Assembly (NCBI RefSeq): GCF_003353055.1
Contig: NZ_QKWJ01000017.1
Location: 62,001 to 126,000, forward strand
DNA: 64,000 bases
Direction: 5' to 3'
DNA from: Cupriavidus lacunae
Lineage (GTDB): Bacteria; Pseudomonadota; Gammaproteobacteria; Burkholderiales; Burkholderiaceae
This document shows positions 10,401-19,932 of the stretch, piece by piece. How positions within the stretch are numbered: position 1 is the stretch's first letter; the number at the start of each line of letters is the position of its first letter. The position numbers and the translations under genes were made by a program. Below the pieces are notes generated by a model. The model was not told the DNA's origin. It did not search any database and worked only from the letters and a program-made list of their open reading frames with translations.

Positions 10401-10947
10401 AGTGCAGGGCAACGGCGGCGGTTTCGGCCGCGACGTGCGCGGCAAGACCATCGCCGGCGTGATCAGCGGCATCCGCACGCAGATGACCCAGCGCGGCAAG
10501 ATGCTGATCGTGACCCTGGACGACGGCACCGGGCTGGTCGAGATGACCGTGTTCAACGAGCTCTTCGACGCCAACCGGCAGATGTTCCGCGAGGACGAGC
10601 TGCTGATTGCCACGGGCAACGCGCGCCACGATACGTTCACGGGCGGGGTCAGGTTTACGGCCGAGTCGGTGATGGACCTGGTGGCGGCCCGCGTCAGGTT
10701 TGCCAGCGCGGTGCGGCTGTCGATGAACGGCAATTCGTCGACCGGGATGCTGCGCGAGTTGCTGATGCCGCACCTGGCCCGGGCCAGCGGTGTGCAAGGG
10801 CTGCCGGTGCGGATCCGCTACGAGGCCAGGGCGGCCTGCTGCGAGGCCATGCTGGGCCAGGACTGGCAGGTGGTGCCATCCGACGAAGCGCTGACCGCGC
10901 TGCGGCAGGCACTGTCGCCGGACAGCGTCAGCACGGTCTACGACTGA
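7426..10947 (+). CDS. dnaE: DNA polymerase III subunit alpha
   Basis: The 1173-residue catalytic subunit of the replicative polymerase. It has an N-terminal PHP domain (FVHLRLHSEYSIVDG from about residue 7), the polymerase core with the PDFDIDF aspartates near residues 411-417, GPGRGSGAGSLVAYALGI and GYGFNKSHAAAYALLAYYTAWLK, and a C-terminal OB-fold region (KTIAGVISGIRTQMTQRGKMLIVTLDD split across residues 1007-1033). Two in-frame ATGs, 7426 and 7435, are equally possible and neither has a ribosome binding site. A TACAAT hexamer overlaps the first ATG. The 5' flank is the intron remnant. Confidence 0.97.
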   Translation: MSAMSAPRFVHLRLHSEYSIVDGIVRLDDAVKAAAADGMGALALTDLANAFGLIRYYKEARGKGVKPVVGADVWLTNAEDRDKPARLLLLVQDRRGYLNLCMLLSRAWLGNQHRGRAEIDPAWFLEPGEDDLPLATGLIALSGAMGGDIGMALANGNAEGARRAAQHWAAVFPQRFYIELQRAGLAGTDAYVQQAVQLAAELQLPVVATHPVQFMTPEDYTAHEARVCIAEGELLANPRRTRRFTTDQYFKTQDEMCALFADVPSALENAVEIARRCNLTLELGKPRLPLFPTPDGMSLDDYLVYMAKDGLEKRLAVLFPDEAVREAKRPEYYGRLEFETDTIIKMGFPGYFLIVADFINWAKNNGVPVGPGRGSGAGSLVAYALGITDLDPLKYALLFERFLNPERVSMPDFDIDFCQHGRDRVITYVKEKYGKDAVSQIATFGTMAAKAAVRDVGRVLDLGYGFVDGIAKLIPFKPGKLVTIEEAKKEEPLLTERESNEEEVRQLLELAQRVEGMTRNVGMHAGGVLIAPGRLTDFCPLYTQGAQNDGMSGVVSQYDKDDVEAAGLVKFDFLGLTTLTILDWAERYIRRLDPSKADWNCSHIPLDDSPAFDILKTANTVAVFQLESRGMQGMLKDAKPDRFEDIIALVALYRPGPMDLIPSFCARKHGREKVEYPDPRVEPVLKETYGIMVYQEQVMQMAQIIGGYSLGGADLLRRAMGKKKPEEMAQHRVMFREGADKNGLSAQQADDIFDLMEKFAGYGFNKSHAAAYALLAYYTAWLKAHHPAEFMAANMSLAMDDTDKVKILYEDCKVNKIAVLPPDVNASEYRFAPTDPKTIRYGLGGIKGSGQGAIEDILRAREERPFADLFDFCERVDRRQVNRRTIEALIRAGAFDSLNDNRAQLLASVPIAMEAAEQKAESANQVSLFDLMGDAGEAHRPELLDEPRWSPKRTLQDEKQALGYYFSGHLFDAYRDEVRRFNKGTLAALEKEVQGNGGGFGRDVRGKTIAGVISGIRTQMTQRGKMLIVTLDDGTGLVEMTVFNELFDANRQMFREDELLIATGNARHDTFTGGVRFTAESVMDLVAARVRFASAVRLSMNGNSSTGMLRELLMPHLARASGVQGLPVRIRYEARAACCEAMLGQDWQVVPSDEALTALRQALSPDSVSTVYD

Positions 10948-11257
10948 ACCACGCCGATGGCTGCCTCGGGCGGCCTGCCGGGCGGCGTGCGTGGCAGCCG
11001 GGCCCGGCAATCAGGCCCAATCCACTATAATCGCCTGTTCGCACCAGGACACGCTTTCGAGGCATGGCCCGATATTGTGAACTTCCGGTAATGCTGATGG
11101 CCGGGACGCTTGCAGGGCGCGGCGGGCGGCACCGGACCCGGTACCGTCTTGCGCCACCCTCCTGTGCCAGATCCTCGGACCTCTCCTCCAGCTAGCCTGG
11201 CAGATGCGGCCAGGCTAGCGCCGGGCCGGGAAGCCGCCCCCAGACATAAGACACTCA
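10948..11257 (+). other. gap between dnaE and msbA, possible msbA leader
   Basis: No gene is seen in these 310 bases. A TATAAT at 11026-11031 could be the -10 of an msbA promoter, although no good -35 sits 16-19 bases before it. If used, it gives a leader of about 220 bases. No clear terminator for dnaE was found. Confidence 0.35.
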
Positions 11258-13036
11258 GTGACCACATCCAAACCGCCCATTTCGCCGGGTTCCGCCATAC
11301 CGTCCAGCATGGCCAGCCGGCTCTGGTCTTACCTGCGCCCCGAACTGCGCATCTTCATCGGCGCGATCATTGCCATGGCGGTCGTGGCGGCCAGCGAGGG
11401 GGTGATTCCCAAGGTCGTCAACGACATACTCGACAAGGGGTTTGGCAGCAACTACGCCGGCACGCTGTGGCATGTTCCCGCCATCCTGACCGGGGTGGCG
11501 CTGATCCGTGGCGTGGCGCAGTTTACGTCCGGCTACATGCTGAACCTGATCTCGAACCGCGTGCTGCTGAAAATGCGCTTGCAGATGTTCGAGCGCCTGC
11601 TGCAGGCGCCGGCATCGTTCTTTCACCGCAACACGGCGGCCTCGCTGATCAACGCGGTGATCTTCGAGGTCAACCAGGTGCTGCAGATCCTCACCAGCGT
11701 CTTTATCACGCTGGTGCGCGATTCGCTGACAGTGGTCGCGTTGCTGGTCTACCTGTTCTATACGAACTGGCGGCTGACCCTGATCGTTGCGGTGATCCTG
11801 CCGGTGATCGGCTACCTGATGTCGAAGATCAACCGCCGGCTGCGCCAGCTCAACCGCGAGCACCAGACCTTTACCAACAACGCCGCCTATGTCGTGGAAG
11901 AGGCCGTGGGCGGCTACAAGGTGGTCAAGCTGCACGGTGGCGAGACCTATGAGCTGGGCCGCTTCCGCACCATGGCGGAGCGGCTGAAGGGCTACTCGAT
12001 GCGCATGGCGGTCGCCGGCGGGCTGAACCAGCCGGTCACGGCCTTCCTCGCCGCGCTGGCGCTGTCGGTGATCATCACCATCGCGATGGTGCAGGCACAG
12101 GCCAACCAGACCACGGTGGGCGGATTCACCGGCTTCGTCATGGCAATGCTGCTGCTGATCTCGCCCCTCAAGCACCTGACCGATATCAACCAGCCGCTCA
12201 CGCGCGGGATCACCGCGGCCGAGATGATCTTCCGGCTGATCGACGAGCCGGTCGAGCCGCAGGGCGGCGGCAAGGCGCTGGGCCGGGCCCGCGGTGAACT
12301 GGCCTTCGAGCGTGTCGGCTTCCGCTATGGCGACGCGCCGCGCGCCGCGCTGGAAGGGATTGACCTGCGCGTCAGCCCTGGCGAAGTGGTGGCGCTGGTG
12401 GGCCCCTCGGGTAGCGGCAAGACCACCCTGGTCAACCTGGTGCCGCGCTTTTTCGACCCGACGCAGGGCCGTATCCTGCTCGACGGCACCTCGCTTGCCG
12501 ACCTGTCGCTGAAGGACCTGCGCAACCAGATCGCCTTTGTCAGCCAGGACGTGGTGCTGTTCAACGACACCGTGGCGGCCAACGTTGCCTACGGAGCGCA
12601 TTCCGAACGGGAGATCGACATGGCCCGCGTCGAGCGTGCGCTGGCCGCGGCCTATCTGACGGAGACGGTGAAGGGCCTGCCCGATGGCGTCCAGACCAAT
12701 ATCGGCGACAACGGCATGAAGCTGTCCGGCGGCCAGCGCCAGCGGCTGGCGATTGCCCGTGCGCTGTACAAGGATGCGCCGATCCTGATCCTGGACGAGG
12801 CGACTTCGGCACTTGACTCGGAATCGGAGCGCCAGGTGCAGGCGGCGCTGGAAGCGTTGATGAAGGGCCGGACCACGCTGGTGATCGCGCACCGTCTCTC
12901 GACGATCGAGAACGCCGACCGCATCGCGGTGCTGGATCACGGCCGCCTGGCCGAGCTGGGCACGCATGCGGAACTGCTGGCCGCCAACGGCCTTTATGCG
13001 GGCCTGCACAGGATCCAGTTCGCCACCCACGAGTAA
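11258..13036 (+). CDS. msbA: lipid A export ABC transporter MsbA
   Basis: A 592-residue half-transporter: six-helix membrane domain (about residues 30-330) fused to an ATPase domain with Walker [11 protein letters not shown]-loop FVSQDVVLF, signature [15 protein letters not shown], Walker [13 protein letters not shown] and the switch histidine in IAHRLST. It works as a homodimer that flips core-lipid A across the inner membrane. The start is a GTG at 11258, with an ATG 17 codons downstream ([14 protein letters not shown]) as alternative; neither has an obvious ribosome binding site. A strong terminator follows. Confidence 0.93.
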   Translation: MTTSKPPISPGSAIPSSMASRLWSYLRPELRIFIGAIIAMAVVAASEGVIPKVVNDILDKGFGSNYAGTLWHVPAILTGVALIRGVAQFTSGYMLNLISNRVLLKMRLQMFERLLQAPASFFHRNTAASLINAVIFEVNQVLQILTSVFITLVRDSLTVVALLVYLFYTNWRLTLIVAVILPVIGYLMSKINRRLRQLNREHQTFTNNAAYVVEEAVGGYKVVKLHGGETYELGRFRTMAERLKGYSMRMAVAGGLNQPVTAFLAALALSVIITIAMVQAQANQTTVGGFTGFVMAMLLLISPLKHLTDINQPLTRGITAAEMIFRLIDEPVEPQGGGKALGRARGELAFERVGFRYGDAPRAALEGIDLRVSPGEVVALVGPSGSGKTTLVNLVPRFFDPTQGRILLDGTSLADLSLKDLRNQIAFVSQDVVLFNDTVAANVAYGAHSEREIDMARVERALAAAYLTETVKGLPDGVQTNIGDNGMKLSGGQRQRLAIARALYKDAPILILDEATSALDSESERQVQAALEALMKGRTTLVIAHRLSTIENADRIAVLDHGRLAELGTHAELLAANGLYAGLHRIQFATHE

Positions 13037-13060
13037 GACAGTACGGGGCATGTTTCGGCG

Positions 13061-13090
13061 ATGGGCCGGCGTGATACGCCGGCCCATTTT
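13061..13090 (+). terminator. rho-independent terminator after msbA
   Basis: A perfect 12-bp stem (ATGGGCCGGCGT / ACGCCGGCCCAT) with a 3-base loop, followed by TTTT, begins 24 bases after the msbA stop codon. Confidence 0.88.
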
Positions 13091-13257
13091 CATTCAGGGC
13101 GGCGCGGCGACAGTCTCGCCTGCTCCAGCCGCCGTGAGCCATGCTGCGGCGCATAGGTGGCATCGCACGGTTCGAGCCGGCGGCGATCCGGTAATATCGG
13201 AATGGTCAGAACGATAAGAAGACCAGGGCCCGACCCGCAATCCAACCGGAGACCACC

Positions 13258-13848
13258 ATGTCAGACACGGCATTCCCCATCAGCCGCTACCCCATCCCCG
13301 CGCTGGCCGACCTGCCCGACGATATCCGCGCCCGCATTCTGGAAGTCCAGGAAAAAGCCGGCTTCGTCCCTAACGTCTTCCTGGCGCTGGCGCACCGCCC
13401 CGATGAATTCCGCGCGTTCTTCGCCTATCACGACGCGCTGATGCTCAAGGATGGCGGCCTCACCAAGGGTGAGCGCGAAATGATCGTGGTGGCCACTTCC
13501 GGCGCCAACCAGTGCCTGTACTGCGTGGTGGCGCATGGCGCGATCCTGCGCATCTACGAGAAGAAGCCGCTGGTGGCGGACCAGGTCGCGGTGAACTACC
13601 TGAAGGCGGATATCCCGCCGCGCCAGCGCGCGATGCTCGATTTTGCGATGAAGGTCTGCAAGGCGTCGCATGAAGTGGGCGAAGCCGATCTTGCCGCGCT
13701 GCGCGAGCACGGGTTCTCCGAGGAGGATGCCTGGGACATTGCCGCGATCACGGCGTTCTTCGGCCTGTCGAACCGGATGGCCAATACCATCAGCATGCGT
13801 CCGAACGACGAGTTCTACCTGATGGGCCGGGTGCCCAAAGCGAAGTAA
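13258..13848 (+). CDS. peroxidase-related AhpD-like (carboxymuconolactone decarboxylase fold) protein
   Basis: A 196-residue all-helical protein of the AhpD/CMD superfamily, in the 'uncharacterised peroxidase-related enzyme' group. The redox motif CLYC (C86, C89) is followed by His93 (CVVAHG), as in alkylhydroperoxidase AhpD, where the two Cys reduce peroxide and His relays protons. The TKGEREMIVVATSGANQ segment before it is also typical. The ATG at 13258 has GGAG about 9 bases upstream. The gene is alone after the msbA terminator. Electron donor and substrate are unknown. Confidence 0.85.
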   Translation: MSDTAFPISRYPIPALADLPDDIRARILEVQEKAGFVPNVFLALAHRPDEFRAFFAYHDALMLKDGGLTKGEREMIVVATSGANQCLYCVVAHGAILRIYEKKPLVADQVAVNYLKADIPPRQRAMLDFAMKVCKASHEVGEADLAALREHGFSEEDAWDIAAITAFFGLSNRMANTISMRPNDEFYLMGRVPKAK

Positions 13849-13877
13849 CGCAGCAGGGGCCGGCAGGGGCGCAGAGC

Positions 13878-14387
13878 TCAGCGCACCTCGGCGCAGGCCC
13901 CGCTCTTGGGATCGAACAGCACCGGCCAGGCCTGCTCGTAGATGCCGGGCGTGCAGTGCTTCTCGCAGCGGTTATGCGCCAGCGTCACGCGGCGCGGGTC
14001 CTGCCACACCAGCAGCTTGCACTGGCTGCCATCGATGGCCTGCAGTTCGATGTGCGGGGTCTCGCGGACCTGGCGGAAGTCGGCCAGGTTGAACTCGCAA
14101 CTGCCGCGCCGCGATACCCACAGCTTCCATTTCAGTGCGCGCACCTCGTTGGCCCTGACGTCCATCAGCGCGTCTTCACGGAAGCCGTCTTCCTCGGTGC
14201 GCTTGCAGGCGGCGGAAAGATTGATGGTCTTGCTGGCGATCGGGGTGGCACGCTCTTTAGGCGCGGCGGCGACCGCTTCGCCCTGCGCCTGGGGCGGCGG
14301 TCCGGCGCGCCTGGCGATCGGCAAGGGCGCGCACGCCACCGACAACAGGAGGGCCAGCAGACAGGCCCCATGGCTCGTGGCGTTCAT
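13878..14387 (-). CDS. hypothetical envelope protein, probable lipoprotein
   Basis: A 169-residue protein with a signal sequence (MNATSHGACLLALLLSVAC) ending in a lipobox-like SVAC, imperfect because Ser rather than Leu stands at -3, so lipid attachment is likely but not certain. The mature part begins Pro/Ala-rich and then forms a small domain with four to five Cys (SAACKR, GSCEF, SQCKL, HNRCEKHC) that could form disulfides. The start is fixed by AAGGAGT 8 bases upstream of the ATG at 14387. Convergent with the AhpD-like gene. No named family recognised. Confidence 0.7.
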   Translation of the reverse strand: MNATSHGACLLALLLSVACAPLPIARRAGPPPQAQGEAVAAAPKERATPIASKTINLSAACKRTEEDGFREDALMDVRANEVRALKWKLWVSRRGSCEFNLADFRQVRETPHIELQAIDGSQCKLLVWQDPRRVTLAHNRCEKHCTPGIYEQAWPVLFDPKSGACAEVR

Positions 14388-14568
14388 GCCGGACTCCTTG
14401 CTTGCCGACCGGCCGCGCCGCACCTGGCGACAAGCCGGGCGCGGCATCCGCGTGGATGCCGCTGACTACCTTAGCTTAGTTATAGCGGATCGCCACTGGA
14501 ATAGGACTAGGGCCATCCCCGAGTCCATGGGGACGGCATGCGGGCGCCGGCAGGCGCGGTGACATCGT

Positions 14569-16035
<1,467 letters not shown>

Positions 16036-16121
16036 AGCGGGTGAAACGCGTCGCCGGTGGCCCGGCTGTATAGGGTGGCCCGGCGCGGGGCCGGGTCTTG
16101 TCTGGGCACGGAGGCCGAGGC

Positions 16122-16736
16122 TCAGAACTGCAGATGAGCCTGGCGAAGTAACGCCGCCGTCTCAAACAAGGGCAAGCCCATGATACCTGAATAGCTGCCC
16201 GCGATCCGTTCCACGAACTCGGCCGCACGGCCCTGGATGCCATAGGCGCCGGCCTTGCCGAGCGGCTCGCCGCTGGCGACGTAGCGCTCGATCTCGGCAG
16301 GCTGCATGGGGCGGAAAGTGACTTCGGAGATCGACAGCGCATGCCGCAGGCCCGTGGCCGATACGATGGTCACGGCGGTCAGGACGCGGTGGGTGCTGCC
16401 CGAGAGCGCGCCTAGCATGGCCGCGGCATCGGCGCCGTCGGCGGGTTTGCCCAGGATGCGGCCGCCGAGGCAGACCGTGGTGTCCGAGGTCAGCACCGGC
16501 GCATCGGGCAGCGCGCGGCGTTCGCGGCGGCGCAGCGCGGCTTCGGCCTTCAGTGCGCAGACGCGCTGGACGTAATCGTCGGGGGTTTCGTCGGGCTGGA
16601 CGGCCTCAAGCGCTTCTGCGTCCTCGTCGTCATCGGCCAGCAGCAGTTCGTAGCGCACGCCGAGCTGGGTCAGCAGTTCGCGGCGGCGCGGGCTCTGGGA
16701 GGCGAGGTAAAGGTAGTGGTGCAGGGTGTCGGGCAT
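16122..16736 (-). CDS. maf: Maf-family nucleoside triphosphate pyrophosphatase
   Basis: A 204-residue Maf/YhdE-type protein that hydrolyses dTTP, UTP and modified pyrimidine nucleotides to monophosphates. The N-terminal [16 protein letters not shown], the catalytic Asp in [12 protein letters not shown] and the C-terminal [25 protein letters not shown] (split here around residues 162-186) are diagnostic. It lies 33 bases downstream of rlmH in the same operon. The exact subclass (YhdE-like or YceF-like) is not certain from sequence alone. Confidence 0.93.
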   Translation of the reverse strand: MPDTLHHYLYLASQSPRRRELLTQLGVRYELLLADDDEDAEALEAVQPDETPDDYVQRVCALKAEAALRRRERRALPDAPVLTSDTTVCLGGRILGKPADGADAAAMLGALSGSTHRVLTAVTIVSATGLRHALSISEVTFRPMQPAEIERYVASGEPLGKAGAYGIQGRAAEFVERIAGSYSGIMGLPLFETAALLRQAHLQF

Positions 16737-16769
16737 CGCGGCGGAGGGGCCTTCCGGCGACAGCCGGGA

Positions 16770-17249
16770 TCAGGCCCGATGATAGGGGTGGTTCTGCGTG
16801 ACGGACCAGGCGCGGTACAGCTGCTCGGCCAGCAGCACGCGCACCATGCCGTGGGGCAGGGTCAGGCTGGACAGACGGATCAGGGTGCTGGCGCGGGCTT
16901 TCAGGGCCGGGTCGAGCCCGTCGGCCCCGCCGATCAGGAAGGCCACGTCGCCGCCCTCGCGCTGCCAGTCGGTCAGCTGCGCGGCCAGTTGCACGGTGGT
17001 GAAGTCGCGGCCGCGTTCATCGAGCGCCACGATGCGGCACTGCTTCGACAGCGAGCCCAGCACCGCCTCGATGCGCGCGGCTTCGCGCTGCATCACGGTG
17101 GCGGCGTTGTTGCTGGACGAGCGGGCTTCGGGCTTGACCTCGCGCAGTTCGATGCGCAGCTCGGGCGGCATGCGCTTGGCGTACTCGCTGAAGCCGGTTT
17201 CGATCCAGCCGGGCATCTTGTGGCCGACGGCCACGATCACCAGTTGCAT
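16770..17249 (-). CDS. rlmH: 23S rRNA (pseudouridine(1915)-N(3))-methyltransferase RlmH
   Basis: A 159-residue SPOUT methyltransferase that methylates pseudouridine 1915 in helix 69 of 23S rRNA on the assembled 70S ribosome. It begins [15 protein letters not shown] and has the knot motifs [12 protein letters not shown] and [11 protein letters not shown], closing with [15 protein letters not shown]. Family-normal length. It follows rsfS by 48 bases, the usual rsfS-rlmH pairing. Confidence 0.96.
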   Translation of the reverse strand: MQLVIVAVGHKMPGWIETGFSEYAKRMPPELRIELREVKPEARSSSNNAATVMQREAARIEAVLGSLSKQCRIVALDERGRDFTTVQLAAQLTDWQREGGDVAFLIGGADGLDPALKARASTLIRLSSLTLPHGMVRVLLAEQLYRAWSVTQNHPYHRA

Positions 17250-17297
17250 TTGGGGCTGTCTTGCTGCGCGGCCGCCCGGGCGGCCGCGCGCCGGGGA

Positions 17298-18032
17298 TCA
17301 GGCCGAGCGGGTGGTGCGCTTGCTCGGGGCCTTCTTGGCTGCGGCGGTCTTGCTCGGGGCCTTCTTGGCCGCGGTCTTGGTTGCAGTCTTGGTCGCAGTC
17401 TTGCGCGCGGTGGTGCCGGCGGCGGTCTTGCGCGGCGCGGCGGCGCGGGTGCCTGCGGTCTTGGTGGCGGCCGTCTTGGTTGCGGTCTTGCGGGCCGGCT
17501 TGCGGATGGTGGCGATGGCGTCCGCGTCGGTGTCCTCGTGGCCCATCGGCGGCGACGGCTCTTTCATGCCTTCGGGCAGGCGAGCCAGCGCGGGGCGCAG
17601 GTTGCTGGCGCGGCGCACGGTGCGCACCGGGGCTTCGTCCTCGTCCTCTTCCATCGGCTCGCTGGCCTTGGCCAGGCCGCGGGCGCCGGTGGCGAGCTTC
17701 ATGCGCACCGGCTTGTCGCCCCAGATCTCTTCCAGGTTGTAGTACAGGCGCAGTTGCGGCTGCAGGATGTGGACCACGGCATCGCCGCAGTCGACCAGCA
17801 CCCATTCGCCGGTTTCCAGGCCCTCGACCGCCACGATATGGCCGCCGGCTTCCTTCACCGTATCCCGCACCGACGCTGCCAGCGCCTTGGTCTGGCGGTT
17901 GGATGTTCCGCTGGCAATCACCACCCGGTCGAACAGCTCGGTCAGGTGGCTGGTGTCGTACACCTTGATGTCCTGCGCTTTGACATCCTCGAGGCCGTCG
18001 ACGATGGCGCGTTGCAGTTTACGAATATCCAT
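17298..18032 (-). CDS. rsfS: ribosome silencing factor RsfS with long basic tail
   Basis: Residues 1 to about 115 are a normal RsfS/Iojap domain (VYDTSHLTELFDRVVIASGTS, GLETGEWVLVDCGDAVVHI), which binds uL14 and blocks subunit joining under starvation. Most RsfS proteins end there. This one has 244 residues: an acidic patch (EEDEDE near 125), a linker, and from about residue 177 a Lys/Ala/Thr-rich repeat tail (KTATKTA, KKAPSKT, ending KRTTRSA) resembling histone H1-like tails. The tail probably binds nucleic acid. It sits between nadD and rlmH. Confidence 0.93.
   Translation of the reverse strand: MDIRKLQRAIVDGLEDVKAQDIKVYDTSHLTELFDRVVIASGTSNRQTKALAASVRDTVKEAGGHIVAVEGLETGEWVLVDCGDAVVHILQPQLRLYYNLEEIWGDKPVRMKLATGARGLAKASEPMEEDEDEAPVRTVRRASNLRPALARLPEGMKEPSPPMGHEDTDADAIATIRKPARKTATKTAATKTAGTRAAAPRKTAAGTTARKTATKTATKTAAKKAPSKTAAAKKAPSKRTTRSA
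17319..17369 (-). repeat. 30-bp-period direct repeat coding the RsfS tail
   Basis: A 21-bp identical block occurs at 17319-17339 and again at 17349-17369, a 30-base period equal to ten codons, encoding the repeated KKAPSKTAA units. Shorter imperfect repeats of the KTA/KTATK codons continue to about 17500. Such repeats can change copy number by slippage without breaking the frame. Confidence 0.75.
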
Positions 18033-18092
18033 GGTGTCTTCTTGTTCAGCTGAGATCGGTTGGGGGTGGGCGCCGGGATGGGTCAGCCCCGG

Positions 18093-18830
18093 TCATGCCC
18101 TGGCCGGGGCGTTGCGGTACAGCCCGTGGCTGGCGATGTAGTGTGCCACGCCGGGCGGCAGTTGGTCATCTGCCGGCTGCCCGGCTGCCAGCCGCTGGCG
18201 CAGATGGGTGGAAGAGAGGTCGACGGCGAGCGTCTGGTCGATCCACATCCGGCCGGAGGGCGTGCATTGTATCAGGTGCGTGTCAGCCTGGCGCTCGGCC
18301 AGTGCTGCCAGCACCGGACCCTCCAGCGTCGCCAGCGCAAAGCGCGGCCGTGTAGCAGTGCACAAGTGCACATGTTCGAACAGTTCCTGCCAGCCGTGCC
18401 AGGTGTGCAGGCGCAGCAGCTGGTCGGCCCCCATCAGCCAGCACAGCGAGGCCTCGGGGCCGTATTCGGCGCGCAACTGGCGCACGGTGTCGATGGTGTA
18501 GCTGGGGCCGGCGCGGTCCACTTCCATGCGGCTCACGCGGACCTTGGCGCCGCTGTCGCCGAGCGCCGCGGCAGCCAGTTCGGTCATGGCCAGGCGGTCG
18601 AGGGCGGGCGTCACGTCGTCGCCTTTCTGCCACGACTGGCCGGTGGGAATCCACACCAGCTCGTCCAGCCCGAGGTGTTCGATGCAGAGCCGCGCCAGCG
18701 CCAGGTGGCCGACATGGGGCGGATCGAAAGTGCCGCCGAGGATACCCAGGCGATAGGGGCGAACGGCTTGAGCTTGTGGCGGTTCGCCCGCGTCGGCGGC
18801 GGGCTTGCTGTGTTGCGCAGGATTGGCCAT
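18093..18830 (-). CDS. nadD: nicotinate-nucleotide adenylyltransferase
   Basis: A 245-residue enzyme that joins nicotinate mononucleotide and ATP to form deamido-NAD. The nucleotidyltransferase signature GGTFDPPHVGHL is near residue 32, and the adenine-pocket motif is represented by LSSTHLRQRL near the end. The start is the ATG at 18830, 10 bases after the hemF stop, giving about 23 poorly conserved residues before the core. It shares its operon with hemF and rsfS. It is NAD biosynthesis, not nicotinate degradation. Confidence 0.94.
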   Translation of the reverse strand: MANPAQHSKPAADAGEPPQAQAVRPYRLGILGGTFDPPHVGHLALARLCIEHLGLDELVWIPTGQSWQKGDDVTPALDRLAMTELAAAALGDSGAKVRVSRMEVDRAGPSYTIDTVRQLRAEYGPEASLCWLMGADQLLRLHTWHGWQELFEHVHLCTATRPRFALATLEGPVLAALAERQADTHLIQCTPSGRMWIDQTLAVDLSSTHLRQRLAAGQPADDQLPPGVAHYIASHGLYRNAPARA

Positions 18831-18840
18831 AGGTCTGCCG

Positions 18841-19752
18841 TCAGGCCCAGTCGCGCGCCGGCAGGAAATCGGTGTACAGCGCCGCTTCGGGGCTGCCCGG
18901 TTCCGGTTGCCAGTCATAGCGCCAGGTCACCTGCGGCGGCATCGACATCAGGATGGATTCGGCGCGTCCGCCCGACTGCAGGCCGAACAGCGTGCCGCGG
19001 TCGAACACGAGGTTGAACTCGACGTAGCGCCCGCGCCGATAGGCCTGGAAGGCCCGCTCGCGTTCGCCGTAGGGCGTGTCCTTGCGCGCCTGCAGGATCG
19101 GCAGGTAGGCCTCCAGGAAGGCGTCGCCGACCGCTTGCATCATGGCAAAGCTGCGCTCGAAGCCCAGCGCCGAGAAATCGTCGAAGAAGATCCCGCCCAC
19201 GCCGCGCGCTTCGTTGCGGTGGCGCAGGAAGAAATACTCGTCGCACCACTGCTTGAAGCGCGGGTACAGGTCGTCGCCATAGGGCGCCAGCGCCTGTTGG
19301 CAGGTGCGGTGGAAGTGGCTGCAGTCGCCGGCGTCGCCGTAGTAGGGCGTCAGGTCCATGCCGCCGCCGAACCACCAGACCGGCTCGGCCCCGGGCTTGA
19401 CCGCCAGGAAGCAGCGCACGTTCATATGGACCGTGGGCACGTAGGGATTGCGCGGGTGGAACACCAGCGACACGCCCATGGCCTCGAAGCTGCGCCCGGC
19501 CAGCTCCGGCCGGTTGGCCGTTGCCGATGGCGGCAGGGTGTCGCCGCTGACGTGCGAGAAGCCCACGCCGGCGCGCTCCATCACCGCGCCGCCTTCCAGG
19601 ATGCGGGTGCGGCCGCTGCCGCGCAGGCGTTCGGTGGGCGGTTTCTCCCAGGCGTCGGTCAGGAACGGCTGGCCGTCGATGGCACCGATGGCATCGGTGA
19701 TGCGGTCTTGCAGACCGAGCAGATAGGCACGGACTGCCTGGGAATCGATCAT
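18841..19752 (-). CDS. hemF: oxygen-dependent coproporphyrinogen III oxidase
   Basis: A 303-residue HemF, which decarboxylates coproporphyrinogen III to protoporphyrinogen IX using O2. Clear family sequences are [37 protein letters not shown] and [20 protein letters not shown] (residues about 250-270). The start is the ATG at 19752 ([12 protein letters not shown]); the longer frame upstream is Pro/Arg-rich and not conserved. It lies between purD (180 bases upstream) and nadD (10 bases downstream). Confidence 0.96.
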   Translation of the reverse strand: MIDSQAVRAYLLGLQDRITDAIGAIDGQPFLTDAWEKPPTERLRGSGRTRILEGGAVMERAGVGFSHVSGDTLPPSATANRPELAGRSFEAMGVSLVFHPRNPYVPTVHMNVRCFLAVKPGAEPVWWFGGGMDLTPYYGDAGDCSHFHRTCQQALAPYGDDLYPRFKQWCDEYFFLRHRNEARGVGGIFFDDFSALGFERSFAMMQAVGDAFLEAYLPILQARKDTPYGERERAFQAYRRGRYVEFNLVFDRGTLFGLQSGGRAESILMSMPPQVTWRYDWQPEPGSPEAALYTDFLPARDWA

Positions 19753-19932
19753 GGTTGGCGGAAAGCGGATGGACCGGGCTGGGGGCGGCCCGGCAACCTT
19801 GCCGGCTGCCGGGTGCGTCACAGCGTTGTCACGATTGTACCGGCTGGGGCGGCGGGCGGGTCGCGCAGGTCCAAAGCTAGCCGGCAAGGCGGGTAGGCCA
19901 TGCCGGCCGGGCGGGGCATTTCCCGGACAGGA

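Noticed and set aside
6682-11010. A 1442-codon open frame on the minus strand across dnaE
   Set aside because: Only its last 160 codons (the intron maturase fragment) resemble protein. The rest is the antisense shadow of dnaE, rich in His, Val, Gln and Arg as expected from complementary GC-rich codons.
11255-13093. A 612-codon minus-strand frame over msbA
   Set aside because: Shadow of msbA in the complementary frame, with no recognisable domain.
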